Shown: positions 18,918 to 26,618, counted from the first letter of the stretch. The stretch: 46,280 bases of DNA from an uncultured Bacteroidales bacterium (GCA_905234645.1 CAJOIS010000032.1:1-46280), one strand, 5' to 3'. Numbers and translations: made by a program. The notes: generated by a model from the sequence alone, not told the origin.

Positions 18918-19871
18918 TTATTTGTCCACCAGTCCCAAGCCCGTCTTTACCAGTTTTCCCTCTTCCTTCAGCACCGTGGAAAGACGGTCGAGCATGCCGT
19001 TGACAAAACGACGGCTTTCGGGCGTGCTATAGAATTTCGAAATCTCGATATATTCGTTGATGGTAACCTTCACAGGAATAGAATGGAACTCGACGAATTC
19101 CGTCATAGCCATGTAGATCAAAATCTTGTCCATCAACGCGAGACGTTCATAGTCCCAATTGGAGATGTTGGCTTTCACCAGCTCCATGTATTCATCGGCA
19201 TGAAGGAGGGTCTTTTCGAACAGCTTGATGACAAACTCTTTATCCTCGTCTTCCGACTTGTACACTGGAGGCAACAAACTGGAAGCATTGAAGGCGGACG
19301 ACATCTCGCTGATGAACTTCCATAGCAAGTAGACGGCCAACTGGTAATCGCTGTTGAACGAAAGGTCGCGATCAGAATAATAGTCGAATAGCAGACCGTT
19401 CTCAGGCATGTATGTGTCAATCACCGTGACCAGGAAACGCTTGTCATCGTTGAAGTCGTCCTTCCCATTGGTCATATACTCTTGGTATTCAGGCGTTTCG
19501 GTAAGCTTCACAAACATATTACGGATAAAGTCCTCACGAGAGTCAGCCCAGTCGATTTTGTACTGTTCCTCGAGCTTCATCAAATGCTTGTTGTCTTCCA
19601 ACGCTACGAGAATCCGATTGTTGACAAATTTCATGTTGGGATTGAGATCCTCCTCCGTCGGGAAGTGCTTCTGCTTGTTCTCCTCGATACGGCGTTCGGC
19701 AAAACGCTTGATCTCCACCCAAAATGACAGCTGGTAGACAAAGAGCTTATAGAGTTCGTCCACCCCTTCAAGGAGCTGACGTTCAGCTTGAGGCAGATTC
19801 GAACTCTCGGACTGACGATAGGCATAGATGGCTTGCAACGCCTTGACTCTCAAAAATCTTCTATTCAACAT
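18918..19871 (-). CDS. nusB: Transcription antitermination factor NusB, long form
   Basis: 317 residues, about twice the E. coli length, as usual in Bacteroidetes. N-terminal MLNRRFLRVKALQAIYAYRQSE and the C-terminal helices VKANISNWDYERLALMDKILIYMAMTEF, then IPVKVTINEYIEISKFYSTPESRRFVNGMLD, match NusB; the middle is an all-helical insertion. NusB with NusE (S10) forms the rRNA antitermination complex. First gene of the unit with porQ, and perhaps recF and the DUF721 gene. Confidence 0.92.
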   Translation of the reverse strand: MLNRRFLRVKALQAIYAYRQSESSNLPQAERQLLEGVDELYKLFVYQLSFWVEIKRFAERRIEENKQKHFPTEEDLNPNMKFVNNRILVALEDNKHLMKLEEQYKIDWADSREDFIRNMFVKLTETPEYQEYMTNGKDDFNDDKRFLVTVIDTYMPENGLLFDYYSDRDLSFNSDYQLAVYLLWKFISEMSSAFNASSLLPPVYKSEDEDKEFVIKLFEKTLLHADEYMELVKANISNWDYERLALMDKILIYMAMTEFVEFHSIPVKVTINEYIEISKFYSTPESRRFVNGMLDRLSTVLKEEGKLVKTGLGLVDK

Positions 19872-19902
19872 AAAAAGACTCGTTTTTCATAGAAACAAAA
19901 TG

Positions 19903-19910
19903 CAAAAGTA
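19903..19910 (-). promoter_or_regulatory. -7 promoter box for nusB
   Basis: Minus strand TACTTTTG followed by CAT, 31 nt before the nusB ATG. Confidence 0.65.
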
Positions 19911-19981
19911 GGAAAAAAACTCTATCAAGTCCACACAAAGATTATTTTTCCTCACCAAGAGCGATATGAAAAGAAAATGTA

Positions 19982-19989
19982 TATCTTTG
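19982..19989 (+). promoter_or_regulatory. -7 promoter box for the rubrerythrin gene
   Basis: TATCTTTG followed by CAA, 44 nt before the ATG. Confidence 0.65.
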
Positions 19990-20033
19990 CAATTGCATTT
20001 TTCGAAAAACTAACTCATTAAATACGAACTACT

Positions 20034-20579
20034 ATGAAGAAAAAATTCATCTGCCCCATCTGCGGGTATGTACACGAAGGAGAAGAAGCCCCCGAGCGCT
20101 GCCCCCAATGCAAGCAAATCGTCGAATGGAAAGTCGTTGACGAGAGCGCTGCCTTAAACTTTGTCACCGAGCACGTCCTCGGCATCGCCAAGGGCACGGG
20201 CGACGACATGATCAAGGACCTAAACGCCCACTATATGGGAGAAGCCACCGAGGTCGGCATGTACCTAGCCATGAGCCGCCAAGCCGACCGCGAAGGCTAT
20301 CCCGAGATTGCAGAAGCTTTCAAGCGCTTTGCCTTCGAAGAGGCTGAGCACTGCGCCAAGTTCGCCGAACTGCTGGGCGACGTGGTTTGGGACACCAAGA
20401 CTAACGTCTACAAGCGCATGATCGCCGAATGTGGTGCCTGCGAGGACAAGATGCGCATCGCCCGCGTTGCCAAGGAGCGCAACCTCGACGCCATCCACGA
20501 CACCGTCCACGAGATGGCCAAAGACGAAGCCCGCCACGGCAAAGGCTTTGAAGGTTTGTATAAACGCTACTTTGAATAA
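20034..20579 (+). CDS. Reverse rubrerythrin (N-terminal rubredoxin-like domain)
   Basis: 181 residues. The rubredoxin-like Fe(Cys)4 site is N-terminal (CPICGYVH at 7-14 and CPQC at 23-26), the reverse of classical rubrerythrin. The di-iron four-helix domain follows, with EATEVGMYLAMSRQADREGYPEIA, FAFEEAEHCAKF and the late EMAKDEARHGKGFEGLYKRYF, giving the Glu/His ligands. Such proteins reduce hydrogen peroxide using NAD(P)H electrons in anaerobes. It is followed by a ferritin gene after a 90-bp repeat, a sensible peroxide and iron pairing. Confidence 0.92.
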   Translation: MKKKFICPICGYVHEGEEAPERCPQCKQIVEWKVVDESAALNFVTEHVLGIAKGTGDDMIKDLNAHYMGEATEVGMYLAMSRQADREGYPEIAEAFKRFAFEEAEHCAKFAELLGDVVWDTKTNVYKRMIAECGACEDKMRIARVAKERNLDAIHDTVHEMAKDEARHGKGFEGLYKRYFE

Positions 20580-20583
20580 TTTT

Positions 20584-20651
20584 GAATTAGGAATGCAGAA
20601 TGCGGAATAACCTCCGGTAGGCACATTCAGCATTCCGAATTCCTCATTCCG
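20584..20651. repeat. GGAATGC-type inverted repeat between rubrerythrin and ferritin genes
   Basis: Left arm GAATTAGGAATGCAGAATGC followed by GGAAT (20584-20608) and right arm 20627-20651 match in 21 of 25 positions when inverted. Related to the element at 39175-39287. Confidence 0.75.
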
Positions 20652-20669
20652 TATTAAAAATTTAACACT

Positions 20670-21188
20670 ATGATTAGCAAGAAATTAGCCAAGGCCATCA
20701 ACGACCAAATCAACGCTGAAATGTGGTCGGCCTATCTCTATCTGAGCATGTCGCAAGACATCTACGCCAAAGGCTTCAAAGGCATTGCCCACTGGTACAA
20801 GGTGCAGTTCCTCGAGGAACAAGCCCACGCCGCCATCATGATCAACTACCTGCACTCACAGGACGAGAAGGTCATCCTGGCCCCCATCGCCAAGGTGCAG
20901 ACCAGTTGGAAGAGCGTCCTCGCCACCTTTGAGGACACCCTCGCCCACGAGAAGAAAGTGACCGCCATGATCAACAACCTCTGCGACATCGCCGACGAAG
21001 ACAAAGACCGCGCTGCCGCCAACTTCCTCGCCTGGTTCATCGACGAGCAGGTGGAAGAAGAAGAGAATGCCCGCGACCTCGTCAACCACTGCAAGATGAT
21101 TGGCGACCATATCGGTGGCATGATCATGCTCGATAAAGAGCTCGGCGCCCGCGAGTACCACACCCCTGGCCCACTGAAGGGTGAATGA
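20670..21188 (+). CDS. ftnA: Bacterial non-haem ferritin
   Basis: 172 residues. Stores iron by oxidising Fe(II) at a di-iron ferroxidase centre and mineralising it in a 24-subunit shell. The helix motifs are clear: INAEMWSAYLYLSMSQ (first Glu ligand at 17), FLEEQAHAAIMINYL (E and H ligands near 50-53), and FLAWFIDEQVEEEENARDLV (third site). Its length and the C-terminal YHTPGPLKGE fit FtnA rather than Dps or bacterioferritin. No separate promoter box is seen, so it may be read with the rubrerythrin gene. Confidence 0.95.
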   Translation: MISKKLAKAINDQINAEMWSAYLYLSMSQDIYAKGFKGIAHWYKVQFLEEQAHAAIMINYLHSQDEKVILAPIAKVQTSWKSVLATFEDTLAHEKKVTAMINNLCDIADEDKDRAAANFLAWFIDEQVEEEENARDLVNHCKMIGDHIGGMIMLDKELGAREYHTPGPLKGE

Positions 21189-21196
21189 TTGACATT

Positions 21197-21224
21197 GTAG
21201 AGACGGTGCATGCACCGTCTCTAC
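21197..21224. repeat. 28-bp perfect palindrome, GTAGAGACG family
   Basis: GTAGAGACGGTGCA followed directly by its exact reverse complement, 8 bp after the ferritin stop. Shares its outer 9 bp on each side with the palindrome at 22858-22885. Confidence 0.9.
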
Positions 21225-21235
21225 CAACCTAACAA

Positions 21236-21270
21236 AAAAGCTCCGCTGCTCATCGAGTAGCGGAGCTTTT
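21236..21270. terminator. Bidirectional terminator after ferritin and the aldo/keto reductase
   Basis: Perfect 12-bp stem AAAAGCTCCGCT / AGCGGAGCTTTT with an 11-nt loop, T-rich on both strands, placed between convergent genes. Confidence 0.85.
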
Positions 21271-21289
21271 CGTTTTATCGATCAAACCA

Positions 21290-22321
21290 TCACAATTCCC
21301 CAGCCTGTTTCTTAGCCCAATACTCCTTGAAAACCTCGTAGTTCTTCTCCAAGAGTGTCGGCGTGTCGAGGCCATAAGGGCACTTGCTGCTGCACTGTTT
21401 GCAGTGCTTGCACTTCTCAATGAGTTTCATCTTCTCCGCCCATTCCTCGGTGAGGTAGACGCTGTACGGCGCGCGCTTCAGGAAGAGGCTCATGCGAGCG
21501 CAGTCGTTGATTTGGATGCCCATGGGACAAGGCATACAGTAGCCACAACCACGGCAGAACTCGCCCGACAGCTCCGCGCGTTCTTTCTCAATCTTACGCC
21601 AAGAAGCGGAAGACAGCTCTGGTTCACGTTCCTGATAGGACAGGAACTCGTCCAACTCGCTCTCGCGCTGTATACCCCAGATGGGCAGGGCATGGTCGAA
21701 CTGGTTGAGGAAAGCGTAAGCCAAAGCCGAGTCGTTGATGAGTCCGCCAGCCATGGCTTTCATGCAGATGAAGCCCATGTTATGCTTGTAGCAAGCCTCC
21801 ACGATCTTTTGGTCTTCCGGAGAAGAGAGATACGAGAACGGATACTGCAACGTGTCGTAGCAATCGCGCTCGATGGCTTCCATGGCTACGCTCTGGCGGT
21901 GGTTGCTGATGCCGATGAAGCGCACCTTGCCTTGGCGTTTGGCCACTTTCATGGCATCGTACAGGCCCTCCTTGTCGCCTGGACGCGGGCAATAGGCAGG
22001 ATTATGGAACCGGTATAGATCGAGGTAATCGGTCTTGAGGTTCTTTAAAGTGGTATGAAGGTCTTTCCAGAAGTCTTCAATAGTGGTGGCACCCGTCTTG
22101 GAGGCAATGATGACCTTTTTCCTACTGTCGGAAAAAGCAGCGCCGATCTTCTCCTCACTGTCGGTGTAAAAGCGCGCCGTGTCATAGAAATTGATGCCGT
22201 TGTCATAGGCCTTGTGCAACAGATAAACGGCTTCCTTCTCGCTAATCCTCTGGATGGGCAATGCGCCAAAACCATTCTTGTTGACTTTCAAGTTGGTTTT
22301 CCCTAATGTGATGATCTTCAT
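21290..22321 (-). CDS. Aldo/keto reductase with C-terminal 4Fe-4S domain
   Basis: 343 residues from MKIITLGKTNLKVNK. The AKR barrel has NFYDTARFYTDSEEKIGAAF with the catalytic Asp and Tyr and DLYRFHNPAY with the His region. After about residue 250, CRGCGYCMPCPMGI and CKHCKQCSSKCPYGLDTP supply a ferredoxin-like cluster-binding tail. The class is common in anaerobes, with unknown physiological substrates. The open frame extends 18 codons further upstream but crosses the promoter box, so the later ATG is used. Divergent from aroQ. Confidence 0.88.
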   Translation of the reverse strand: MKIITLGKTNLKVNKNGFGALPIQRISEKEAVYLLHKAYDNGINFYDTARFYTDSEEKIGAAFSDSRKKVIIASKTGATTIEDFWKDLHTTLKNLKTDYLDLYRFHNPAYCPRPGDKEGLYDAMKVAKRQGKVRFIGISNHRQSVAMEAIERDCYDTLQYPFSYLSSPEDQKIVEACYKHNMGFICMKAMAGGLINDSALAYAFLNQFDHALPIWGIQRESELDEFLSYQEREPELSSASWRKIEKERAELSGEFCRGCGYCMPCPMGIQINDCARMSLFLKRAPYSVYLTEEWAEKMKLIEKCKHCKQCSSKCPYGLDTPTLLEKNYEVFKEYWAKKQAGEL

Positions 22322-22338
22322 AAAGCTTGATTTTTGCA

Positions 22339-22346
22339 CAAAAATA
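22339..22346 (-). promoter_or_regulatory. -7 promoter box for the aldo/keto reductase
   Basis: Minus strand TATTTTTG followed by TGC, 17 nt before the start codon. Confidence 0.6.
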
Positions 22347-22412
22347 GAAAAAGAATTGATACATACCAAATTCACGGCAAAAAACTCCTGTCGACACTCA
22401 CAGAAAAAAGAC

Positions 22413-22420
22413 TATTTTTG
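22413..22420 (+). promoter_or_regulatory. -7 promoter box for aroQ
   Basis: TATTTTTG followed by CAA, 15 nt before the aroQ ATG; the leader is very short. Confidence 0.65.
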
Positions 22421-22435
22421 CAAAAATTTGTAAAG

Positions 22436-22861
22436 ATGAAAATCCTTATCCTCAACGGTCCCAATCTTAATCTGTTAGGCAAGCGCGAACCCGAGATCTA
22501 CGGACGCCTCTCCTTCGAAGAGTATCTTATTCAACTCCGTGAGCGTTTTCCCCAACACGAGATTTCCTATTTCCAGACCAACCACGAGGGCGTGTTGATC
22601 GACCAACTGCAGGAGGCCGACGGACAATACGATGCCGTGGTGATGAACCCCGGCGGCTACGCCCACACATCCATCGCCCTTGCCGACTGCATCCGCGCCA
22701 TCAGTGTCCCCGTCGTTGAGGTGCATATCTCCGACATCAGCAAGCGCGAGCCTTACCGCCATCATTCCTATACGGGAGAGGCATGTGTCAACCGTTTTAT
22801 GGGGTTGGGGATGGAAGGGTACGCCAAGGCGATTGAATTTGTCACCCATGGTAATGGGTAG
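22436..22861 (+). CDS. aroQ: 3-dehydroquinate dehydratase, type II
   Basis: 141 residues, the standard size. Third step of the shikimate pathway. Starts MKILILNGPNLNLLGKREPEIYG with the catalytic Tyr of the lid in EIYG. NPGGYAHTSIALADCI carries the substrate-binding Asn and His, and EVHISDISKREPYRHHSY the conserved HISxxxxRE motif. The TAG stop is contributed by the palindromic repeat at 22858-22885. Confidence 0.95.
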   Translation: MKILILNGPNLNLLGKREPEIYGRLSFEEYLIQLRERFPQHEISYFQTNHEGVLIDQLQEADGQYDAVVMNPGGYAHTSIALADCIRAISVPVVEVHISDISKREPYRHHSYTGEACVNRFMGLGMEGYAKAIEFVTHGNG

Positions 22862-22885
22862 AGACGCAAAATTTTGCGTCTCTAC
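22858..22885. repeat. 28-bp perfect palindrome supplying the stop codons of two convergent genes
   Basis: GTAGAGACGCAAAA followed by its exact reverse complement. The TAG at 22859-22861 ends aroQ, and the mirror TAG at 22884-22882 ends the glycosyltransferase gene. It may also fold as a bidirectional terminator, although the flanks lack long T runs. Confidence 0.92.
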
Positions 22886-23904
22886 AGGGTGAAATCCCTG
22901 GGATTCAGGTCACTGTACTTTTTCTTGCCACGGATGATGCTGTCGAAGACAATGTTGCGCCGATAAATGCAACTCACTAACTGGTGTGTGTTTTCCTTGC
23001 GTTTCGCATTCAGCGACTTCAGGCGTCGATAGAAATCCCAATGCGCCTTGAAGACCATACAGAAATCCTTTCCGCAGCCCTCGAAGAGGAACTTCAAGGC
23101 CGCCACCCAGTCGAGCAAGATACGGTAAATGATGGTACGATGCACACGTTTCTTAGGCAGGTTTTTCACCAACAGAGAGAGGTTGTTGCGAAAGTTCAGG
23201 TAGGTCTTTTGCGGTGAATTCTTTGGCAGTGTGCCACCACCGATATGGTACACCCAGGATTGTGGGCAGCAATAGACCTTATACCCGGCATTTTTCAGCC
23301 TCCAGCACAGGTCAATCTCCTCCATATGGGCAAAGAAACTATCATCAAGACCGCCAATCTGATGGTACAGGTCGGCACGGACAAACATACAAGCACCCGT
23401 GGCCCAGAAGACTTCCATGGACTCATCATACTGATGTTCGTCGTTCTCCAGGTTTTGGAACAGACGACCACGGCAGAAAGGATAGCCGTACTTGTCGATG
23501 AAGCCACCACTGGCACCGGCATACTCGAACTGTTCCTTGTGGTAATACGACAAAATCTTCGGCTGGCAGGCGGCAATCTGCGGGTCGGCGTCCATCATCT
23601 CGACGACAGGTTCTATCCAATGCGGTGCCACCTCGATGTCGGAGTTGAGCAGCACATAATACTGGGCCTCAACTTGTCGCAAGGCCAGGTTATAGCCCGT
23701 GGCAAAGCCTCCGTTGCTGCCATTCTCTATCAGTCGGATGTCGGGGAAGTGCGTCTTCATGAACTCCACCGAGTCGTCAGTGGAAGCATTGTCGGCCACG
23801 ACAATCTCAGCCAACGCCGGGTCACAATTAGCGATGACATTGGGCAGAAACTCCTCAAGGAATTTCTTTCCGTTATAGTTTAATATGACGACTGCCACTT
23901 TCAT
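22882..23904 (-). CDS. Family 2 glycosyltransferase
   Basis: 340 residues from MKVAVVILNYNGKKFLEEFLP, whose ATG overlaps the acyltransferase stop (ATGA). GT-A fold: NYNG at the nucleotide site, VVADNASTDDS, NGGFATGYNLAL, LLNSDIEV (DxD-like metal site) and FFAHMEEIDLCWRLKNAGY (catalytic acidic region), as in rhamnosyltransferase-like GT2 enzymes. No clear membrane helices; it is probably cytosolic or peripheral and acts on an envelope glycan. The partner acyltransferase suggests a lipopolysaccharide or glycolipid product, but donor and acceptor are unknown. Confidence 0.88.
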   Translation of the reverse strand: MKVAVVILNYNGKKFLEEFLPNVIANCDPALAEIVVADNASTDDSVEFMKTHFPDIRLIENGSNGGFATGYNLALRQVEAQYYVLLNSDIEVAPHWIEPVVEMMDADPQIAACQPKILSYYHKEQFEYAGASGGFIDKYGYPFCRGRLFQNLENDEHQYDESMEVFWATGACMFVRADLYHQIGGLDDSFFAHMEEIDLCWRLKNAGYKVYCCPQSWVYHIGGGTLPKNSPQKTYLNFRNNLSLLVKNLPKKRVHRTIIYRILLDWVAALKFLFEGCGKDFCMVFKAHWDFYRRLKSLNAKRKENTHQLVSCIYRRNIVFDSIIRGKKKYSDLNPRDFTL

Positions 23905-24785
23905 GCTGCCACTTTGTTTCTTTGGTGTTTCCAACGGCGGTGCGACCACAGCCAATTGTCAGGGTTAGCTTCAATGAAGCGTTCCACGCAGCGGACATAT
24001 TTTTCCATGATCTGGCCTTCTTCCATCGCCTTCGGATTGTCGGTAATCAATTCATAGCGAACCTCATAGCGTCCCCTACCCTGTCTCTTCATAGCCACGA
24101 AGACTATAGCATAGTCAAGCAACTTGGAGATACGTTCCATGCCCGTAAACCAACAGGTGTCCTGATGCAGGAACTCGGTCCAATAGTCAGATTCGAGGCC
24201 GTGTGGCGACTGATCAGCAATCATCAACACAGCGTTCCACCTATTGCGATGCTGCACCAGATGCTTAAAGGCCGAATCGGCCTCCACCGGCTCCGCGGAG
24301 ATGTCTTTGATACGCATGTATAGCATCAGCTCGTCGAAGACGGCATTCTTCACCTTCTTGTAAACGGCCACATTATTGTGCTGTGCAAACGACGGAATCA
24401 TCTTGCCAAACCATTCCCAGTTGCCTGAATGGGGAATGGCATAAAAGATGCTCTTCTTTTGTTCGAAAAGCGGCTCCAGGACCTCAGGGTTGGCGTATGT
24501 AATGCGCTTGCTGTAGCCATCAGGACCCATGCGCATCATCTTGGGTGCCTCCACGAACAAGTCGCAGAGGTTACGGTAAAACCGACGTTCGATGCTTTTG
24601 ATGTCTTTGACATCCTTTTCAGGAAACGAACACAACAGATTTTGCCTCACCACCTCACGACGGTAACGCACGACATGATAAGTCAAGAAACAAAGCACAT
24701 CGGATTTCAGATAGAGCAGCCAAAAGGGCTGGATGGACTGGAAATCAGCCCACCACTTCACCAAATAAAACCCGATTCTCTTCAT
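23901..24785 (-). CDS. LpxL/HtrB-family lysophospholipid or lipid A acyltransferase
   Basis: 294 residues with an N-terminal hydrophobic region. The HX4E acyltransferase motif is HSGNWE near residues 118-123, and the family ending NWLWSHRRWKHQ is present. The family adds secondary acyl chains to lipid A, or acyl chains to other lipids such as Bacteroidetes ornithine/glycine lipids, at the inner face of the inner membrane. It starts 6 bp after the GWxTD gene and is coupled to the GT2 gene, so the three form one unit. The substrate is inferred from the family only. Confidence 0.85.
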   Translation of the reverse strand: MKRIGFYLVKWWADFQSIQPFWLLYLKSDVLCFLTYHVVRYRREVVRQNLLCSFPEKDVKDIKSIERRFYRNLCDLFVEAPKMMRMGPDGYSKRITYANPEVLEPLFEQKKSIFYAIPHSGNWEWFGKMIPSFAQHNNVAVYKKVKNAVFDELMLYMRIKDISAEPVEADSAFKHLVQHRNRWNAVLMIADQSPHGLESDYWTEFLHQDTCWFTGMERISKLLDYAIVFVAMKRQGRGRYEVRYELITDNPKAMEEGQIMEKYVRCVERFIEANPDNWLWSHRRWKHQRNKVAA

Positions 24786-24791
24786 TGCTGT

Positions 24792-26267
24792 TTATCTCGG
24801 ATTGTTATACAAATCACCGGCATGCGAGCCCCAGCCTCTTTCGTACTCGGTTTGGTCGACGCCTTGGTCGTAACCTTCTCCGTAGATGCGCGAATAGATT
24901 TCGAGCTGCCAGCGTGGATTGTTGATTTCACCAACCACGTCGGAATGGATAAGATGGTAGTCGTTGGCAGCCGAGTCTTTCGCCATAAAGACGAAGCGCT
25001 TGTTACGTTGGTTGGCCACGGCATAGTAATGCCATATCTCATAAGGATAGGCGCCTGGTTCATTGGGCTCTTGCATAATCTGGTCGGGCTGGCCATACTT
25101 CAGGAACACATAGCCACGATCGGTGCGATAGCCAGGATAGGAAGAAGTCTTGAACGACATGTTGACACGACGTACGGCGGCCAGATAGTCGTTGAAGCCT
25201 TGTTTGGGATTCATTGGCGAACGGGAGCTCCAGAAGTTGAAGAGGAACTGCTGCATGGTCGTCACGTCTTCGGTCTTAACAAGACTCGAGGAATAGTCAC
25301 GTTCCAGTTCGGTGCAAATTGGATCGAGGAAACGGATATATTGACGCAACGTATCAACATCAGTGATGCCGCTGACGAAGGTATTTGCGATATTCACGCT
25401 TGAGAGGTCATTCATCTCGAAGCCCTTGCCGGGATTGCTGCGCTGGAAGAAACAGCTGTTGGAACAAATCAGGGCATTGCTACGGTCACGCATCTCCACC
25501 ACCAAGAAATAGTTACCGGAAGGCAACTCACTGATGTCTATGGTATTGAGCAGAATATTGGCCTTGCCCACATCGTAACGCTTGGTAAAGGAGAAGTTCT
25601 GCATGTGATTCGACGACTCCACCGTCTCAATAAAGTAGTCGACAAGGAACTTGCCATCGTCATACAGCTTGTCGCTGTTATATAACTCAGCATAGAAATT
25701 CAGCTTGGTGTCGTTGGAACCATAGAAAGGATACACCCTCGGTAGCATGTCATAGCCGCTTTTGGTGCATTCCGACGGCGTGGCAGCCTTGGCATACGAA
25801 TCGAAGAGCAGGATGTCGGAAATGGAAGGGATATTGTCGGGATAATTCAGTTCCACCCTTACCGTTTCCGTAGGCAAGACATCACCGCTGTTCATATCCA
25901 TGATGCTAATTTCCATTTCGTATTCACCATTATCCAGCGGGAAGCGCTGTTGTCCGATAAAAGCACCGTCAAGGTTATTCGTATCTGTCACGACGGGGCT
26001 ATCGAGTGCCACTTTCGAGAACGTCGTCTCCTCCCCTTTCCTGAATATCGTGGTAATCTCTACCGTGGCCTTGAACTTGCCAGGCTCAAACTCCTTGTAA
26101 ACCGCCGAACGGCATTCAAAGGCGATGGCATTCTCCACAAAAGGCGTCACACCGGGAACACAATACGTCATGGTGGACAGATAAGGCTTGAGTCTTTTGG
26201 CCTTTATTTGGGCGTTGCCTGTCATGGTCAGAAAGGCAAGCAGAATGATAACGAATGATCTTTTCAT
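24792..26267 (-). CDS. GWxTD-domain secreted protein
   Basis: 491 residues, signal peptide MKRSFVIILLAFLTMTGNAQ. The first 300 residues are beta-rich (EMEISIMDMNSGDVLPTETVRVELN). The C-terminal 150 residues carry the GWxTD domain in the variant form YPGYRTDRGYVFLKYGQPD, with PYEIWHYYAVANQRNKRFVFM following. The family is found in Bacteroidetes and neighbouring phyla and has no established function. It leads an operon with a lipid acyltransferase and a glycosyltransferase, which places it in envelope biology. Confidence 0.85.
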   Translation of the reverse strand: MKRSFVIILLAFLTMTGNAQIKAKRLKPYLSTMTYCVPGVTPFVENAIAFECRSAVYKEFEPGKFKATVEITTIFRKGEETTFSKVALDSPVVTDTNNLDGAFIGQQRFPLDNGEYEMEISIMDMNSGDVLPTETVRVELNYPDNIPSISDILLFDSYAKAATPSECTKSGYDMLPRVYPFYGSNDTKLNFYAELYNSDKLYDDGKFLVDYFIETVESSNHMQNFSFTKRYDVGKANILLNTIDISELPSGNYFLVVEMRDRSNALICSNSCFFQRSNPGKGFEMNDLSSVNIANTFVSGITDVDTLRQYIRFLDPICTELERDYSSSLVKTEDVTTMQQFLFNFWSSRSPMNPKQGFNDYLAAVRRVNMSFKTSSYPGYRTDRGYVFLKYGQPDQIMQEPNEPGAYPYEIWHYYAVANQRNKRFVFMAKDSAANDYHLIHSDVVGEINNPRWQLEIYSRIYGEGYDQGVDQTEYERGWGSHAGDLYNNPR

Positions 26268-26290
26268 ATTAAACGGATTATTTCATCTTG

Positions 26291-26298
26291 CAAAGATA
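26291..26298 (-). promoter_or_regulatory. -7 promoter box for the GWxTD operon
   Basis: Minus strand TATCTTTG followed by CAAG, 23 nt before the ATG. Confidence 0.65.
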
Positions 26299-26359
26299 GT
26301 AAAAATGAGTCAAATAGGATTTTTTTAAATAAAAAAACGCAACCTATCGAAATTTGTTG

Positions 26360-26367
26360 TACTTTTG
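26360..26367 (+). promoter_or_regulatory. -7 promoter box abutting tRNA-Ser(UGA)
   Basis: TACTTTTG followed by CAGC; the expected start point falls within about 2 nt of the mature tRNA 5' end. Confidence 0.6.
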
Positions 26368-26371
26368 CAGC

Positions 26372-26454
26372 GGAGATATGGCTGAGTGGTCGATAGCGGC
26401 GGTCTTGAAAACCGTTAAGCCGAAAGGCTTCGGGGGTTCGAATCCCTCTGTCCG
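26372..26454 (+). tRNA. tRNA-Ser(UGA), acceptor stem apparently disrupted
   Basis: Class II tRNA. After GGAGATA come TG, the D-stem GCT/AGC, and the anticodon arm GCGGT-CTTGAAA-ACCGT with anticodon TGA. The variable arm is AAGCCGAAAGGCTT and the T-arm GGGGGTTCGAATCCCTC. The 3' acceptor strand should read TATCTCC but reads only TGTCC before the likely discriminator G, two bases short. An alternative parse starting at 26370 (GCGGAGA with TGTCCGC) pairs better but leaves two extra bases before the D-stem. No CCA is encoded. Either an unusual tRNA, a decayed copy or a sequence error. Confidence 0.75.
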
Positions 26455-26491
26455 CCTTTATAATGTAAGACCCTGCCAGACAAGGCAGTAA

Positions 26492-26577
26492 GGAGAGATG
26501 CCGGAGTGGTCGATCGGGGCGGTCTCGAAAACCGTTGAACGCTTTGCGTTCCAAGGGTTCGAATCCCTTTCTCTCCG
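26492..26577 (+). tRNA. tRNA-Ser(CGA)
   Basis: Acceptor GGAGAGA pairs perfectly with TCTCTCC, discriminator G. D-stem CCG/CGG, anticodon loop CTCGAAA (anticodon CGA), long variable arm GAACGCTTTGCGTTCC, and T-arm AAGGGTTCGAATCCCTT. CCA is not encoded. It is 37 bp after the first tRNA-Ser and likely on the same transcript. Confidence 0.93.
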
Positions 26578-26578
26578 C

Positions 26579-26618
26579 AAAAAGGCAAGTTTTTGAGATT
26601 TCAACGACTTGCCTTTTT
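26579..26618. terminator. Bidirectional terminator after the tRNA pair and the substrate-binding protein gene
   Basis: 12-bp perfect stem AAAAAGGCAAGT / ACTTGCCTTTTT with a 16-nt loop. It ends the tRNA transcript and, on the minus strand, overlaps the TAA of the convergent gene. Confidence 0.85.

Noticed and set aside
26264..26554. 96-codon minus-strand open frame over the tRNA-Ser genes
   Set aside because: It is the complement of two tRNAs and the GWxTD promoter region; tRNA structure explains the sequence.
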